DNA of 64,000 nt from Candidatus Rubrivivax defluviihabitans (GTDB taxonomy: Bacteria; Pseudomonadota; Gammaproteobacteria; Burkholderiales; Burkholderiaceae_C), in NCBI GenBank assembly GCA_016709385.1, contig JADJMW010000011.1, positions 191,869 to 255,868 of the forward strand. Reading direction: 5' to 3'. Position numbers and translations under genes: made by a program. Position 1 is the stretch's first letter, and every line of letters starts with the position of its first letter. The notes under the pieces are model-generated. The model searched no databases, was not told the DNA's origin, and saw nothing but the letters and a program-made list of their open reading frames with translations. Positions 1-10,395 of this stretch are shown piece after piece.

Positions 1-1
1 G

Positions 2-3000
2 GCGGTGGGCGCCACGCTGCTGCTGCAGTTCGGCTTCGTCAACGCCTTCTGGGCCATCGTGGCCACCGGTCTGGTGATCTTCGCCGCCGGTCTGCCGATC
101 AGCGTCCATGCCGCCAAATACGGGCTGGACATGGACCTGCTGACGCGCGGCGCCGGCTTCGGCTATATCGGCAGCACCATCACCAGCCTCGTCTACGCCA
201 GCTTCACCTTCATCTTCTTCGCGCTCGAGGCGGCCATCATGGCCTACGCGCTGGAGCTGGCTTTCGACATTCCGCCCGCCTGGGGCTACCTGCTCTGCGC
301 GCTGGTCGTCATTCCGCTGGTCACTCACGGCGTCACCGCCATCAGCCAGTTGCAGGCCTGGACACTGCCGCTGTGGCTGGTGCTGCTGGTGCTGCCGTAC
401 GTCTACGTCTTCCAGGCGCACCCGAACCTGATCGCCGACCTGCGCGGCTACGCCGGTGAAGACGGGCAGGGCGGTGCCTTCGACCCGCTGCTCTTCGGCG
501 CCGCGCTCACCGTGGGCGTGGCGCTGATCACGCAGATGGGCGAGCAGGTGGACTACCTGCGCTTCATGCCCGAGAAGACGCGCGCCAACCGCTGGCGCTG
601 GTGGGCCGGTGTGCTGGTGGGCGGACCGGGCTGGGTGCTGCCGGGCGTGCTGAAGATGCTGGGCGGCGCGCTGCTGGCCACCCTGGCGCTGACGCTGGCG
701 GTGCCGGCCGACCGCGCGGTGGACCCCAACCAGATGTACCTGGCGGCCTACGAGACCGTCTTTTCCCACTACGGCTGGGCGGTGGCGGCCACCGCGCTGC
801 TGGTGGTGGTGAGCCAGCTCAAGATCAACGTCACGAATGCCTATGCCGGCAGCCTGGCCTGGAGCAACTTCTTCGCCCGGCTCACGCACAGCCACCCCGG
901 TCGCGTGGTGTGGATGGTGTTCAACACGCTGATCGCGCTGATGCTGATGGAGCTGGACGTCTTCCAGGCCATCGGCGGCGTGCTGGGTCTGTACGCCAAC
1001 ATCGCCATCAGCTGGATCATGGCCGTGGTCGCCGACCTGGTGGTCAACAAGCCGCTGGGCTGGAGTCCGAGGGGCGTGGAATTCAAGCGCGCCCACCTGT
1101 ACGACTTCAATCCGGTGGGGGTGGGCGCCATGGGCGCGGCGTCGCTGCTGTCGATGGTGGCCTACCTGGGCGTCTTCGGCCCGGCCGCGCAGGCCTTCTC
1201 GGCCGTCATCGCCATGGCGGTGGCCTTCGTCACCGCGCCGTTCATCGCCTGGGCGACAAAGGGTCGCTACTACATCGCCCGCACGTCGCCCGAGGCGGGT
1301 GCCGACGCGGCCGCCGGCGCAGCGCACTCGGCCGACGCCGGCAGCTACCTCGGCAGCGCACACCGCGTGCGGCCCTGCGTCATCTGTGAGCGGCCCTACG
1401 AAGGCGAAGACATGGCCTCGTGTCCGGCCTACGGCGGCCCGATCTGTTCGCTGTGCTGTTCGCTCGACGCGCGCTGCCACGACCTGTGCAAGCCCGAGGC
1501 GGCGCGCGCCGCGGTGCAGTTCAATGCCGTGCTCAGGGGGCTGACGCCGCGGGCCTGGTGGCCGCAACTGGACACCGGACTCGGCCGCTACCTGCTGCTG
1601 ATGGCGGCGGTGGCGCCGGCACTGGCGGCGCTGATGCTGCTGCTGTACCGCGCCGAACTGCACCAGCTGGGCGACGCCGCGCCGGCCGCCGCGCCGGCCC
1701 TGCGCGCGCTCCTCATCAAGGCCTACTGCGCGCTGCTGCTGGTGGGCGGCGTCATCGGCTGGTGGCTGGTGCTCACGCAGATGAGCCGCCGCGTGGCGCA
1801 GGAAGAGTCCAACCGCCAGACAGAGGCGCTGATGCTGGAGATCGACTCTCACCGCCGCACCGACCTGGAACTGCAGCGCGCCAGGCGCGCCTCGGAGGCC
1901 GCCAACCAGGCCAAGACCCGCTATATCTCGGCCGTGAGCCACGAGCTGCGCACGCCGCTGAACAGCATCCTGGGTTATGCGCAGCTGCTCGACGAAGACG
2001 CCACCATGCCCACGCACCGCAAGCAGGCGGTGGGCGTCATCCGCCGCGGCGGCGAGCATCTGCTGGGGCTGATCGAGGGCACGCTGGACATCGCGCGCAT
2101 CGAGGCCGGCAAGCTGGCGCTGGACCCCAAGCCCGTGCGCCTGCGCGAAGCGCTGCGCCAGATCGTGCAGATGTTCGAACTGCAGGCCTGCGCCAAGGGC
2201 CTGCGCTTCGAACACGACGTGGAGTCGGCGCCGCTGTGGGTGCGCGCCGACGAGCGGCGGCTGACGCAGATCCTCATCAACGTGCTGGGCAATGCCGTCA
2301 AGTTCACGGCCAGCGGCCGTGTGAGCTTTCGCGCTGCGCACTTGCGAGACATGGCGGTGTTCGAGATCGAGGACACCGGTCCAGGCATCGCGCCGGCCGA
2401 CCTGGACCGCATCTTCGAACCCTTTTCGCGCGGCGCGCATGCCACGGCGGCCGGCGGTGCACCCGCCGCGCCCGGCGGCACCGGCCTGGGCCTGACCATC
2501 GCCAAGATGCTGACCGACCTGATGGGCGGCGAGATGACGGTGTCCACGCGACCGGCGCCCGCAGCGGCCGCCGCGCCGGCCGCTGCGGAGGTCGGCAGCG
2601 CAGCCGAGGCGAGTGCCGGCACCGGCACCTTGTTCCGCATCCGACTCTTCCTGCCCGAGATGCAGGCAACGCGCCTGCCGGCGCGACCCTCGCCGCGAGG
2701 GGCCTATGCCGGCGCGCGGCGGCGCCTGCTGGTGGTGGACAACGAGGAGGTCGACCGCACGCTGCTGGCGCGCCGGCTCGAAGCGCTGGGCTTCGAGGTG
2801 CTGCAGGCGGCTTGCGGCCTGGCGGCGCTGAGCCTGCTGCACGAGCAGCGCGTGGACGCCATCCTGATGGACTTGGCGATGCCCGGCATCGATGGCTGGG
2901 AGACTATCCGCACGCTGCGCCGCCAGCGCCTGAGCGAAGCGCCGGTGGCCATCGTCTCGGCCAATGCCTTCGACAAGGGGCTGGACAACGACGCCGGCAT

Positions 3001-3376
3001 CGCGGCGGCCGACTTCATCACCAAGCCGGTGCGTTTCGACGATCTGCTCGACTGGCTGGGCGCCCGGCTTTCGCTGCAATGGCAGGCCGCGCCGAACGGC
3101 GACGCGGGCGCCACCGCGCCGCCGCAAGCGCCGGCAGCCGCAGTACCGGTGGCGCCGCCCCTGCCCGCACCTTCGCGCGCACAACTGCTGGCTTTGCAGC
3201 AGGTGGTGGAACTGGGCTATCCACGCGGCGTGATGCGCCTGCTCGACGAGATCGAGCAGGCACGCCCGGAGTGCCACGCCTGGCTGGCGCCGCTACGCCA
3301 ACTGGCCCAGGCCTTCGAGTTCGACCGCATGACCCCCAGGATCAGAGATGCCATCGCCCACGCCCACCCTGCCTGA
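2..3376 (+). CDS. NCS1-type permease fused to a Cys-rich segment, histidine kinase and receiver (5' end cut)
   Basis: The frame is open to the window edge, so the true N-terminus, probably with the first membrane helix, is missing. Counting from the GTG at 5, residues 1 to about 420 are a multi-helix membrane region resembling NCS1 nucleobase/allantoin permeases. Residues 458-495 hold eight cysteines (458, 461, 473, 481, 484, 485, 491, 495), like a zinc-binding module. Two more membrane helices follow near 525-590. A HisKA/HATPase pair comes next: SHELRTPLNSILGY with phospho-acceptor His646, an N-box around Asn763 and a GTGLGL G2 box. A receiver domain has Asp956 in LMDLAMPG, and about 100 further residues have no domain I can name. 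This is a transporter-like hybrid sensor kinase, analogous in design to CbrA (an SSS-family transporter fused to a kinase). The response-regulator gene overlaps its 3' end. The ligand is unknown; proximity to urt genes suggests urea or a purine catabolite, which is inference. Confidence 0.85.
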   Translation, partial: AVGATLLLQFGFVNAFWAIVATGLVIFAAGLPISVHAAKYGLDMDLLTRGAGFGYIGSTITSLVYASFTFIFFALEAAIMAYALELAFDIPPAWGYLLCALVVIPLVTHGVTAISQLQAWTLPLWLVLLVLPYVYVFQAHPNLIADLRGYAGEDGQGGAFDPLLFGAALTVGVALITQMGEQVDYLRFMPEKTRANRWRWWAGVLVGGPGWVLPGVLKMLGGALLATLALTLAVPADRAVDPNQMYLAAYETVFSHYGWAVAATALLVVVSQLKINVTNAYAGSLAWSNFFARLTHSHPGRVVWMVFNTLIALMLMELDVFQAIGGVLGLYANIAISWIMAVVADLVVNKPLGWSPRGVEFKRAHLYDFNPVGVGAMGAASLLSMVAYLGVFGPAAQAFSAVIAMAVAFVTAPFIAWATKGRYYIARTSPEAGADAAAGAAHSADAGSYLGSAHRVRPCVICERPYEGEDMASCPAYGGPICSLCCSLDARCHDLCKPEAARAAVQFNAVLRGLTPRAWWPQLDTGLGRYLLLMAAVAPALAALMLLLYRAELHQLGDAAPAAAPALRALLIKAYCALLLVGGVIGWWLVLTQMSRRVAQEESNRQTEALMLEIDSHRRTDLELQRARRASEAANQAKTRYISAVSHELRTPLNSILGYAQLLDEDATMPTHRKQAVGVIRRGGEHLLGLIEGTLDIARIEAGKLALDPKPVRLREALRQIVQMFELQACAKGLRFEHDVESAPLWVRADERRLTQILINVLGNAVKFTASGRVSFRAAHLRDMAVFEIEDTGPGIAPADLDRIFEPFSRGAHATAAGGAPAAPGGTGLGLTIAKMLTDLMGGEMTVSTRPAPAAAAAPAAAEVGSAAEASAGTGTLFRIRLFLPEMQATRLPARPSPRGAYAGARRRLLVVDNEEVDRTLLARRLEALGFEVLQAACGLAALSLLHEQRVDAILMDLAMPGIDGWETIRTLRRQRLSEAPVAIVSANAFDKGLDNDAGIAAADFITKPVRFDDLLDWLGARLSLQWQAAPNGDAGATAPPQAPAAAVPVAPPLPAPSRAQLLALQQVVELGYPRGVMRLLDEIEQARPECHAWLAPLRQLAQAFEFDRMTPRIRDAIAHAHPA

Positions 3377-4340
3377 CCCTATTCACCCCTCTTTGGGCGC
3401 ACCCTTGCGCGAACGCCTGGCCGACCGCGCGCACGCCGGCCTGGTGCTGATCGTCGACGACGTGCCCGACAACCTGGCCGTGCTGCACGACGCGCTGGAC
3501 GCCGCCGGCTACACCGTGCTCGTGGCCACCGAAGGCGCCAGCGCGCTGCAGCGCGCTGCGCAGGCCGAACCCGACATCGTGCTGCTCGACGCCGTGATGC
3601 CGGGCATGGACGGCTTCGAGGTCGCGCGCCGGCTCAGGGCCGGGCCGGAGACGGCGCACATCCCCATCGTCTTCATGACCGGCCTCACCGAGACCGAACA
3701 TGTGCTGGCGGCCTTCGACGCCGGCGGCGTGGACTACGTGACCAAGCCGATCCGGCCGCCCGAGATCCTGGCCCGCGTGGGCGTGCACATGCAGTCGGCG
3801 CGGCAGGCACGGCAGGCGCGCAATGCGCTGGACGCCTACGGCCACGCCACCATCGCCGTGCGCCTGGACGAAGGCCGCGTTCGCCTGGTGTGGCAGACGG
3901 CGCTGGCGCGGCAGTGGCTGCCGGCCTATTTCGGCACCGCGCCCGACGAGGTGCCACCGTTGCTGGTCGACTGGCTGCACTCGGCCGCCTACGGCCGCGA
4001 GGTGCGGCCGCTTGCCACGGCGCGGGAATCGCGCCGGCTGGTGTGCACGCTGCAGGGCCGCACCGTCGACGATGACTGGCTGGTGGTGCTGCGCGAGGTG
4101 AGTGACGCCGCCACCGTGGAAGCCACCATGCACGCGCTGCGCCTGACCCTGCGCGAGAGCGAGGTGTTGTACTGGGTGGTCAAGGGCAAGACCAACCGCG
4201 ATATCGGCGACATCCTCGGCTCCAGCCCGGCCACGGTGAAGAAGCACCTGGAGCGGGTGTACGAGAAGCTCGGGGTGGAAACCCGCACCGCGGCGGCGGC
4301 GCTGGCGATGCAGAAGGTGCGTGAACTGGCGCGGCCCTGA
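3348..4340 (+). CDS. Response regulator, receiver plus LuxR-type HTH
   Basis: A 330-residue two-component regulator whose ATG lies 29 bases inside the 3' end of the kinase gene, so the pair is co-transcribed and probably translationally coupled. The N-terminal receiver (about 32-150) has the acidic pair in LIVDDVPDN, phospho-acceptor Asp81 in VLLDAVMPGMDG and the conserved Lys in YVTKPI. A middle region (about 160-255) matches no family I recognise. The C-terminal LuxR/NarL-type helix-turn-helix is clear, with LTLRESEVLYWVVKG, NRDIGDILGSS and ATVKKHLERVYEKL. It is the likely cognate partner of the fused kinase. Its targets are not shown by sequence; the nearest candidate is the urt operon, which has a palindrome upstream at 5485-5500. 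Confidence 0.9.
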   Translation: MPSPTPTLPDPIHPSLGAPLRERLADRAHAGLVLIVDDVPDNLAVLHDALDAAGYTVLVATEGASALQRAAQAEPDIVLLDAVMPGMDGFEVARRLRAGPETAHIPIVFMTGLTETEHVLAAFDAGGVDYVTKPIRPPEILARVGVHMQSARQARQARNALDAYGHATIAVRLDEGRVRLVWQTALARQWLPAYFGTAPDEVPPLLVDWLHSAAYGREVRPLATARESRRLVCTLQGRTVDDDWLVVLREVSDAATVEATMHALRLTLRESEVLYWVVKGKTNRDIGDILGSSPATVKKHLERVYEKLGVETRTAAAALAMQKVRELARP

Positions 4341-4351
4341 AGGGCACCGGG

Positions 4352-5440
4352 CTATCGTTTCCGCGTCGCGGCCAGCCGAATAGGACCCAACTGCTGCGAG
4401 CTTGGCGTCACGGCGGCGTCGAAGGGGTGGGTCGCCTGCCAACCCATGGCGGCCAGGATCTTCAGCACGTACAGCCGCGTCTCGGCGTAGGGCGGCACGC
4501 CCAGATAGCGCTCGACCGCGCGTTCGCCGGCGTTGTACGCGGCGGCCACCAGGCGCACGTCGCCCTCGAAGTACGCCATCAGCCAGCGCAGGTAGGCCAT
4601 GCCGCCGCGGATGTTCTGCACCGGGTCCTTGATATCGCGCACGCCGAAACGCGCCGCGGTGCCGGGGATCAGTTGCATCAGGCCGTAGGCATTCTTGGGC
4701 GACTGCGCGTCGGCGTCGAAATTGGATTCGGTGGCCATGATGGCCAGCACCAGGTGCGGCTGCAACTGGTACTCCGGCGCCACCAGGTTGACGAAACGCA
4801 CGATGGGTTCCGGCGCTTGGATCGGCGGCGCCGGCGGTGGCGGCGCTGGTAGCGTGGCCGGCACGGCACCGCGTGCCGGCAGCGGTGGCGCGGTGGGTGC
4901 AGCCGCGAGGCGGTCTTCCTCGGGCGGGCGCAGGCAGTCCGGCGGTGCACCGCGCGGCGTGCCCATGCGGGCCAGGATATTGCGCGCCTGCTCGTAGCCC
5001 TGCTCGGCCGCTGCGGCAAACAGGTGTGCCGCCTGGGCCTCGTCACGCTCGATGCCGCGTGCGTTCGTCAGCATCCAGGCCAGGCTGAATTGCGACTCGG
5101 CGTCGCCGTGGCGCGCGGCACGGCAGTACAGCTCGGCCGCGCGCACCGGGTCGCGCGGCACGCCCTCGCCGAATTCGTGCGCCTTGGCCTCGCGTCGCCA
5201 GCCCTCCACCTGGATCGGCAGGACCAGGGGACGCTGCTGCTGCGGCGCGGCCGGGCGCGGCAGGCCGTCGAGCGTGAGCGTGCCGGTGCTGGCCAACTGC
5301 TGTGCGGCGCTGGGCCCGGTGGCCAGCAGCATGCCCGCGGTCAGCGCCGCCAGACGCGACAGGGCGCAGTGCCGCGAGCGGCGCGGTTCGGATGGCCGCA
5401 GGATGGCAGGGCGGGCGTGCAGCGGGACAGGCAGGCGCAT
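4352..5440 (-). CDS. Lytic transglycosylase with Sel1-like repeats
   Basis: A 362-residue secreted peptidoglycan lyase. A membrane-targeting segment lies at about 29-46 (LAALTAGMLLATGPSAAQ). Two Sel1/TPR-like repeats span about 82-158 (GVPRDPVRAAELYCRAARHG, then GIERDEAQAAHLFAAAAEQG). A Pro/Ala-rich linker leads to an SLT goose-lysozyme-type domain from about residue 215. The catalytic glutamate is Glu238 in ATESNFDADAQSPKNAYGLM, followed by QLIPGTAARFGV and AAYNAGE, the usual SLT motifs. GGAG lies 8 bases before the ATG. It converges on the response regulator with an 11-base gap and is divergent from urtA. It would cleave murein glycan strands to 1,6-anhydro products. Sel1 repeats suggest protein contacts, but no partner is indicated. 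Confidence 0.88.
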   Translation of the reverse strand: MRLPVPLHARPAILRPSEPRRSRHCALSRLAALTAGMLLATGPSAAQQLASTGTLTLDGLPRPAAPQQQRPLVLPIQVEGWRREAKAHEFGEGVPRDPVRAAELYCRAARHGDAESQFSLAWMLTNARGIERDEAQAAHLFAAAAEQGYEQARNILARMGTPRGAPPDCLRPPEEDRLAAAPTAPPLPARGAVPATLPAPPPPAPPIQAPEPIVRFVNLVAPEYQLQPHLVLAIMATESNFDADAQSPKNAYGLMQLIPGTAARFGVRDIKDPVQNIRGGMAYLRWLMAYFEGDVRLVAAAYNAGERAVERYLGVPPYAETRLYVLKILAAMGWQATHPFDAAVTPSSQQLGPIRLAATRKR

Positions 5441-5484
5441 GGTGAAGCTCCAAGTCTAGCGATCCCGTACCCGGCCATGGCGTG

Positions 5485-5500
5485 TACGCCGGACGGCGTA
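5485..5500. promoter_or_regulatory. Perfect palindrome upstream of urtA (candidate operator)
   Basis: TACGCC-GGAC-GGCGTA is a perfect 6+4+6 inverted repeat, 84 bases before the urtA ATG, in the 143-base divergent region between the lytic transglycosylase and urtA. NarL/LuxR-type regulators commonly bind short inverted repeats beginning TAC and ending GTA, so the adjacent response regulator is a plausible ligand. That link is inference; I found no convincing sigma-54 or sigma-70 promoter nearby. Confidence 0.4.
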
Positions 5501-5583
5501 TTCCGCATCCGGCCCCGGCTGCCCAGACTCAGGCCTGTCTTCGAGATCCGCCCACCCCCACACCCCCACAGGAGCCCGCAGCC

Positions 5584-6876
5584 ATGATTACCACCCGCCG
5601 CCAAGCCGGCAAGACCCTCAGCGCCATGGCGTTGGCCCTGGCCACGCTCGGCCATGCCGGCTTCGCCAGCGCGCAGGACACCATCAAGGTCGGCGTGCTG
5701 CACTCGCTGAGCGGCACCATGGCCATCTCGGAGACGGTGCTCAAGGACACCGTGCTGATGGCCATCGACGAGATCAATGCCAAGGGCGGCGTGCTGGGCA
5801 AGAAGCTCGAGCCCGTGGTGGTGGACCCGGCCAGCAACTGGCCGCTGTTCGCCGAGAAGGCCAAGCAGCTCATCAGCCAGGACAAGGTGGCCGTGACCTT
5901 CGGCTGCTGGACGAGTGTTTCGCGCAAGAGCGTGCTGCCGGTCTTCGAGGAAACCAACGCGCTGCTGTTCTACCCCGTGCAATACGAGGGCGAGGAGCTC
6001 AGCAAGAACGTCTTCTACACCGGCGCCGCGCCCAACCAGCAGGCCATTCCCGCGGTGGAATACCTGATGAGCAAGGACGGCGGCAGCGCCAAACGCTGGG
6101 TGCTGCTGGGCACCGACTACGTGTACCCGCGCACCACGAACAAGATCCTGCGCGCCTTCCTGAAGGCCAAGGGCGTGGCGGACGCCGACATCATGGAGGA
6201 ATACACGCCCTTCGGCCACAGCGACTACCAGACCATCATCGCCAAGATCAAGAAGTTCGCCGGCGAAGGCAAGAAGACGGCCGTCGTCTCCACCATCAAT
6301 GGCGACAGCAACGTGCCGTTCTACAAGGAACTGGGCAACCAGGGCCTGAAGGCCACCGACGTGCCGGTGGTGGCGTTCAGCGTGGGTGAAGAGGAGCTGC
6401 GCGGCGTCGACACCAAGCCGCTGGTCGGCCACCTGGCAGCGTGGAACTATTTCCAGTCGATCAAGAACCCGACCAACGACGAGTTCATCAAGAAGTGGAG
6501 CGCCTACGCCAAGGCCAAGGGCATCGCCGGCCACAAGGACAAGCCGCTGACCAACGACCCGATGGAAGCCACCTACATCGGCGTGCACATGTGGGCGCAG
6601 GCCGTGACCAAGGCCAAGAGCACCGACACCGACAAGGTCATCGCCGCCATGGCCGGCCAGACCTTCAAGGCGCCCAGTGGCATCGTCAGCAAGATGGACG
6701 AGAAGAACCACCACCTGCACAAGAGCGTGTTCATCGGCGAGATCAAGGCCGACGGCCAGTTCAACGTGGTGTGGAAGACGCCCGGCCCGGTGGTCGCCGA
6801 CCCGTGGAGCGACTACATCCCCGAGAACAAGGGCAAGCTCAACGTGCCCGAGTCGAAGAAGGTCGCGGCGAAGTGA
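5584..6876 (+). CDS. urtA: Urea ABC transporter, periplasmic substrate-binding protein
   Basis: 430 residues with a signal peptide (about 1-28, ending FASAQD) and a periplasmic-binding fold of the branched-chain amino acid/amide type. Family landmarks are IKVGVLHSLSGTMAISE, the loop VTFGCWTSVSRKSVLPVFEE, LLFYPVQYEGEE and the late PTNDEFIKKWSAYAK. These match UrtA rather than LivJ. It captures urea (or a short amide) in the periplasm and delivers it to UrtBC. The ATG at 5584 was chosen because GGAG sits 9 bases before it and a signal peptide starts there. It is first in urtABCDE, and its stop overlaps the urtB start (ATGA). Confidence 0.95.
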   Translation: MITTRRQAGKTLSAMALALATLGHAGFASAQDTIKVGVLHSLSGTMAISETVLKDTVLMAIDEINAKGGVLGKKLEPVVVDPASNWPLFAEKAKQLISQDKVAVTFGCWTSVSRKSVLPVFEETNALLFYPVQYEGEELSKNVFYTGAAPNQQAIPAVEYLMSKDGGSAKRWVLLGTDYVYPRTTNKILRAFLKAKGVADADIMEEYTPFGHSDYQTIIAKIKKFAGEGKKTAVVSTINGDSNVPFYKELGNQGLKATDVPVVAFSVGEEELRGVDTKPLVGHLAAWNYFQSIKNPTNDEFIKKWSAYAKAKGIAGHKDKPLTNDPMEATYIGVHMWAQAVTKAKSTDTDKVIAAMAGQTFKAPSGIVSKMDEKNHHLHKSVFIGEIKADGQFNVVWKTPGPVVADPWSDYIPENKGKLNVPESKKVAAK

Positions 6877-8480
6877 TGCGACACCCCGGCGCGGCGCTGA
6901 TGCGCTGCGCCGCGGTGGTTCTGGGCCTGGTGCTGTGGCTTGCCGGGGCCGGTCCGGCCGCGGCGCTGACGCAGCAGCAGGCCTATTCCATGGCCGCTGG
7001 CGACAGCGACGCGCGCATCGCCGCGCTCAACGCCGCCGTGGCACGGGCCGACCCGGCGCTGGCGGCCTACGTGCAGGCGCTGCTGGACGACGAGGTGAAG
7101 GTGGCTGGCGAACGCGCCTTCATCTTGCGCGACGGCAAGGCAGTGGACGCCGCAACGGGTGACGCGGTGGCGCTGCCCGATGGCGCCGAGGACGTGCTCA
7201 ACAACAACCGCATGCGACGCGAGCTGGGCGCGGCGGCGGCGGCGATGCAGCTGCTGTCGCCCGACCGCGAAGAGCGTGCCCGCGGCATCGCCGAACTGCG
7301 CAGTCAGGCCGACGAGAGCAAGCTGACGCTGATCGACAAGGCCGCGGCGGTGGAAACCGACGCCGCGCTGAAGGAGCAGCTGGAGTTGCTGCGCGCGGCG
7401 GTCGGCATCTCCTCGGCGGACAAGTCGCTCCGGCTCGCAGCAGCCACGCTGCTGGGCGGCAGCCGGCTGCCCGCCACGCGTGCGCTGCTGCTGGAGCGGC
7501 AGGCCGAGGAATCCGACGCCGAGGTCAGGGCGGCGATCAGGGCATCGCTGGCGCAGGTCGAACGCCGGCTGCAGTGGGGCGAACGGCTGGGCGTCTTCTT
7601 CACTGGCGCCAGCCTGGGTTCGATCCTCATGCTGGTGGCGCTGGGCCTGGCCATCACCTACGGCCTGATGGGCGTCATCAACATGGCGCACGGCGAGCTG
7701 ATGATGATCGGCGCCTACGCCACCTACGTGGTGCAGAACCTGTTCCGCCAGATCCTGCCGGGTGCCTTCGACGCCTACGTCCTGGTCGCCATCCCGGTCA
7801 GCTTCCTGGCTGCCGCGGCCGTGGGCGCGGTGCTGGAACGCGGCGTCATCCGCTGGCTCTACGGCCGGCCGCTGGAGACGCTGCTCGCCACCTGGGGCAT
7901 CAGCCTCATCCTGATGCAGCTGGTGCGCACCACGTTCGGGGCGCAGAACGTGGGCGTGGAGAACCCGTCCTGGCTGTCGGGGGGCGTGCAGGTGTTGCCG
8001 AACCTCACGCTGCCGTACAACCGGCTGGCCATCATCGTCTTCGCCGCGCTGGTGCTGCTGGGCGTGGCACTGCTCATCGGCAAGACGCGGCTCGGCCTGT
8101 TCGTGCGCGGCGTGACGCAGAACCGGCGCATGGCGTCCTGCGTGGGCGTGAATACGGCGCGCGTGGACACCTATGCGTTTTCTCTCGGTGCCGGCATTGC
8201 GGGCCTGGCCGGCTGCGCCCTGAGCCAGGTGGGCAACGTGGGGCCCGACCTCGGGCAGGGCTACATCGTCGACAGCTTCATGGTCGTGGTGCTCGGCGGC
8301 GTCGGGCAACTCGCCGGCACGGTCTACGCCGGCCTCGGCCTGGGCGTGCTGAACAAGCTGCTCGAAGGCTGGCAGGGCGCGGTGCTGGCCAAGATCATGG
8401 TGCTGGTGTTCATCGTCGTCTTCATCCAGAAGCGGCCGCAGGGCATCTTCGCCCTCAAGGGGCGGAGTGCCGAAGCATGA
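6876..8480 (+). CDS. urtB: Urea ABC transporter permease UrtB
   Basis: A 534-residue inner-membrane permease. An N-terminal signal segment (about 1-29) and an extracytoplasmic alpha-helical domain (about 30-225), a hallmark of UrtB, precede a LivH-type permease domain from about residue 235 (GASLGSILMLVALGLAITYG, then NMAHGELMMIGAY). The C-terminus ends with the FIQKRPQGIFALKGR motif typical of the family. With UrtC it forms the translocation channel. The ATG overlaps the urtA stop by four bases, and its own stop overlaps urtC. Confidence 0.95.
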   Translation: MRHPGAALMRCAAVVLGLVLWLAGAGPAAALTQQQAYSMAAGDSDARIAALNAAVARADPALAAYVQALLDDEVKVAGERAFILRDGKAVDAATGDAVALPDGAEDVLNNNRMRRELGAAAAAMQLLSPDREERARGIAELRSQADESKLTLIDKAAAVETDAALKEQLELLRAAVGISSADKSLRLAAATLLGGSRLPATRALLLERQAEESDAEVRAAIRASLAQVERRLQWGERLGVFFTGASLGSILMLVALGLAITYGLMGVINMAHGELMMIGAYATYVVQNLFRQILPGAFDAYVLVAIPVSFLAAAAVGAVLERGVIRWLYGRPLETLLATWGISLILMQLVRTTFGAQNVGVENPSWLSGGVQVLPNLTLPYNRLAIIVFAALVLLGVALLIGKTRLGLFVRGVTQNRRMASCVGVNTARVDTYAFSLGAGIAGLAGCALSQVGNVGPDLGQGYIVDSFMVVVLGGVGQLAGTVYAGLGLGVLNKLLEGWQGAVLAKIMVLVFIVVFIQKRPQGIFALKGRSAEA

Positions 8481-9546
8481 CGAAGCTGCTGGGTCCCAAG
8501 GGCTGGGCGGCGCTGCTCGCCGCCAGCCTCACCGTCGTCGTGCTGATCCCGCTGCTGAACCTGGTGGTGCCTGCCGGCAGCGTCTTCCACCTCAGCGACT
8601 TCCACGTCAGCCTCGTCGGCAAGATCCTGTGTTACGCCATCTGCGCGCTGGCGATGGACCTCATCTGGGGCTACACGGGGATCCTGAGCCTGGGCCACGG
8701 CCTGTTCTTCGCGCTCGGCGGCTACGGCATGGGCATGTACCTCATGCGCCAGATCGGCCTGGAAGGCAACTACAAGAGCGAGCTGCCCGACTTCATGGTG
8801 TTCCTGAACTGGAAGGAACTGCCGTGGCACTGGATGGTGAGCGACAGCTTCTTCGCCCAGATGCTGCTGGTGGTGGGGGTGCCCGGACTGCTGGCCTTCG
8901 TCTTCGGCTATTTCGCCTTCCGCTCGCGCATCAAGGGCGTGTACTTTTCCATCATCACGCAGGCGCTGACCTTCGCCGCGATGCTGCTCTTCTTCCGCAA
9001 CGAGACCGGCTTCGGCGGCAACAACGGCTTCACCGATTTCAAGCGCATCCTCGACATCCCGCTCGGCACGCCCGGCATGCGCGTGGCTCTGTGCGTGATC
9101 ACCGGCGCGGTGCTGATCGGCTTCTTCCTCATGGCGCGCGCCATCGTCACCAGCAAATACGGGCGCGTGCTGCAGGCCATCCGCGACGCCGAGACACGCG
9201 TCATGTTCACCGGCTACAACCCGCTGGTCTACAAGCTCAGCATCTGGACACTGAGTGCCGTGATGTGCGGCGTGGCCGGCGCGCTGTACGTGCCGCAGGT
9301 GGGCATCATCAATCCCGGCGAGATGAGCCCGGCGGCCAGCATCGAGATCGCCATCTGGGCCGCGGTGGGCGGGCGCGCCACGCTCATCGGCCCCATCGTC
9401 GGCGCCGTTTTCGTCAACGGGGCGAAGAGCTGGTTCACGGTGGCCTTCCCGGAGTACTGGCTGTTCTTCCTGGGCGCCTTGTTCATCGCGGTGACCTTGT
9501 TTCTTCCGCACGGCATCGTCGGCCTGTTCCGCGGTAAGGACCGCGC

Positions 9547-9550
<4 letters not shown>
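8477..9550 (+). CDS. urtC: Urea ABC transporter permease UrtC
   Basis: 357 residues, LivM-type permease with about eight to ten hydrophobic helices. Landmarks include MDLIWGYTGILSLGHGLFFA near the N-terminus, the permease EAA-like loop (ILQAIRDAETRVMFTGYNP) and PQVGIINPGEMSPAASIEIA near the C-terminus. It is the second channel subunit for UrtA-delivered urea. Its start overlaps the urtB stop (ATGA) and its stop overlaps the urtD start, indicating coupled translation. Confidence 0.95.

Positions 9551-10384
<834 letters not shown>

Positions 10385-10395
<11 letters not shown>

Noticed and set aside
5441..5583. A sigma-54 promoter for urtA (expected for nitrogen genes)
   Set aside because: TGGC occurs near 5478 but no GC doublet follows at the required -12 spacing.
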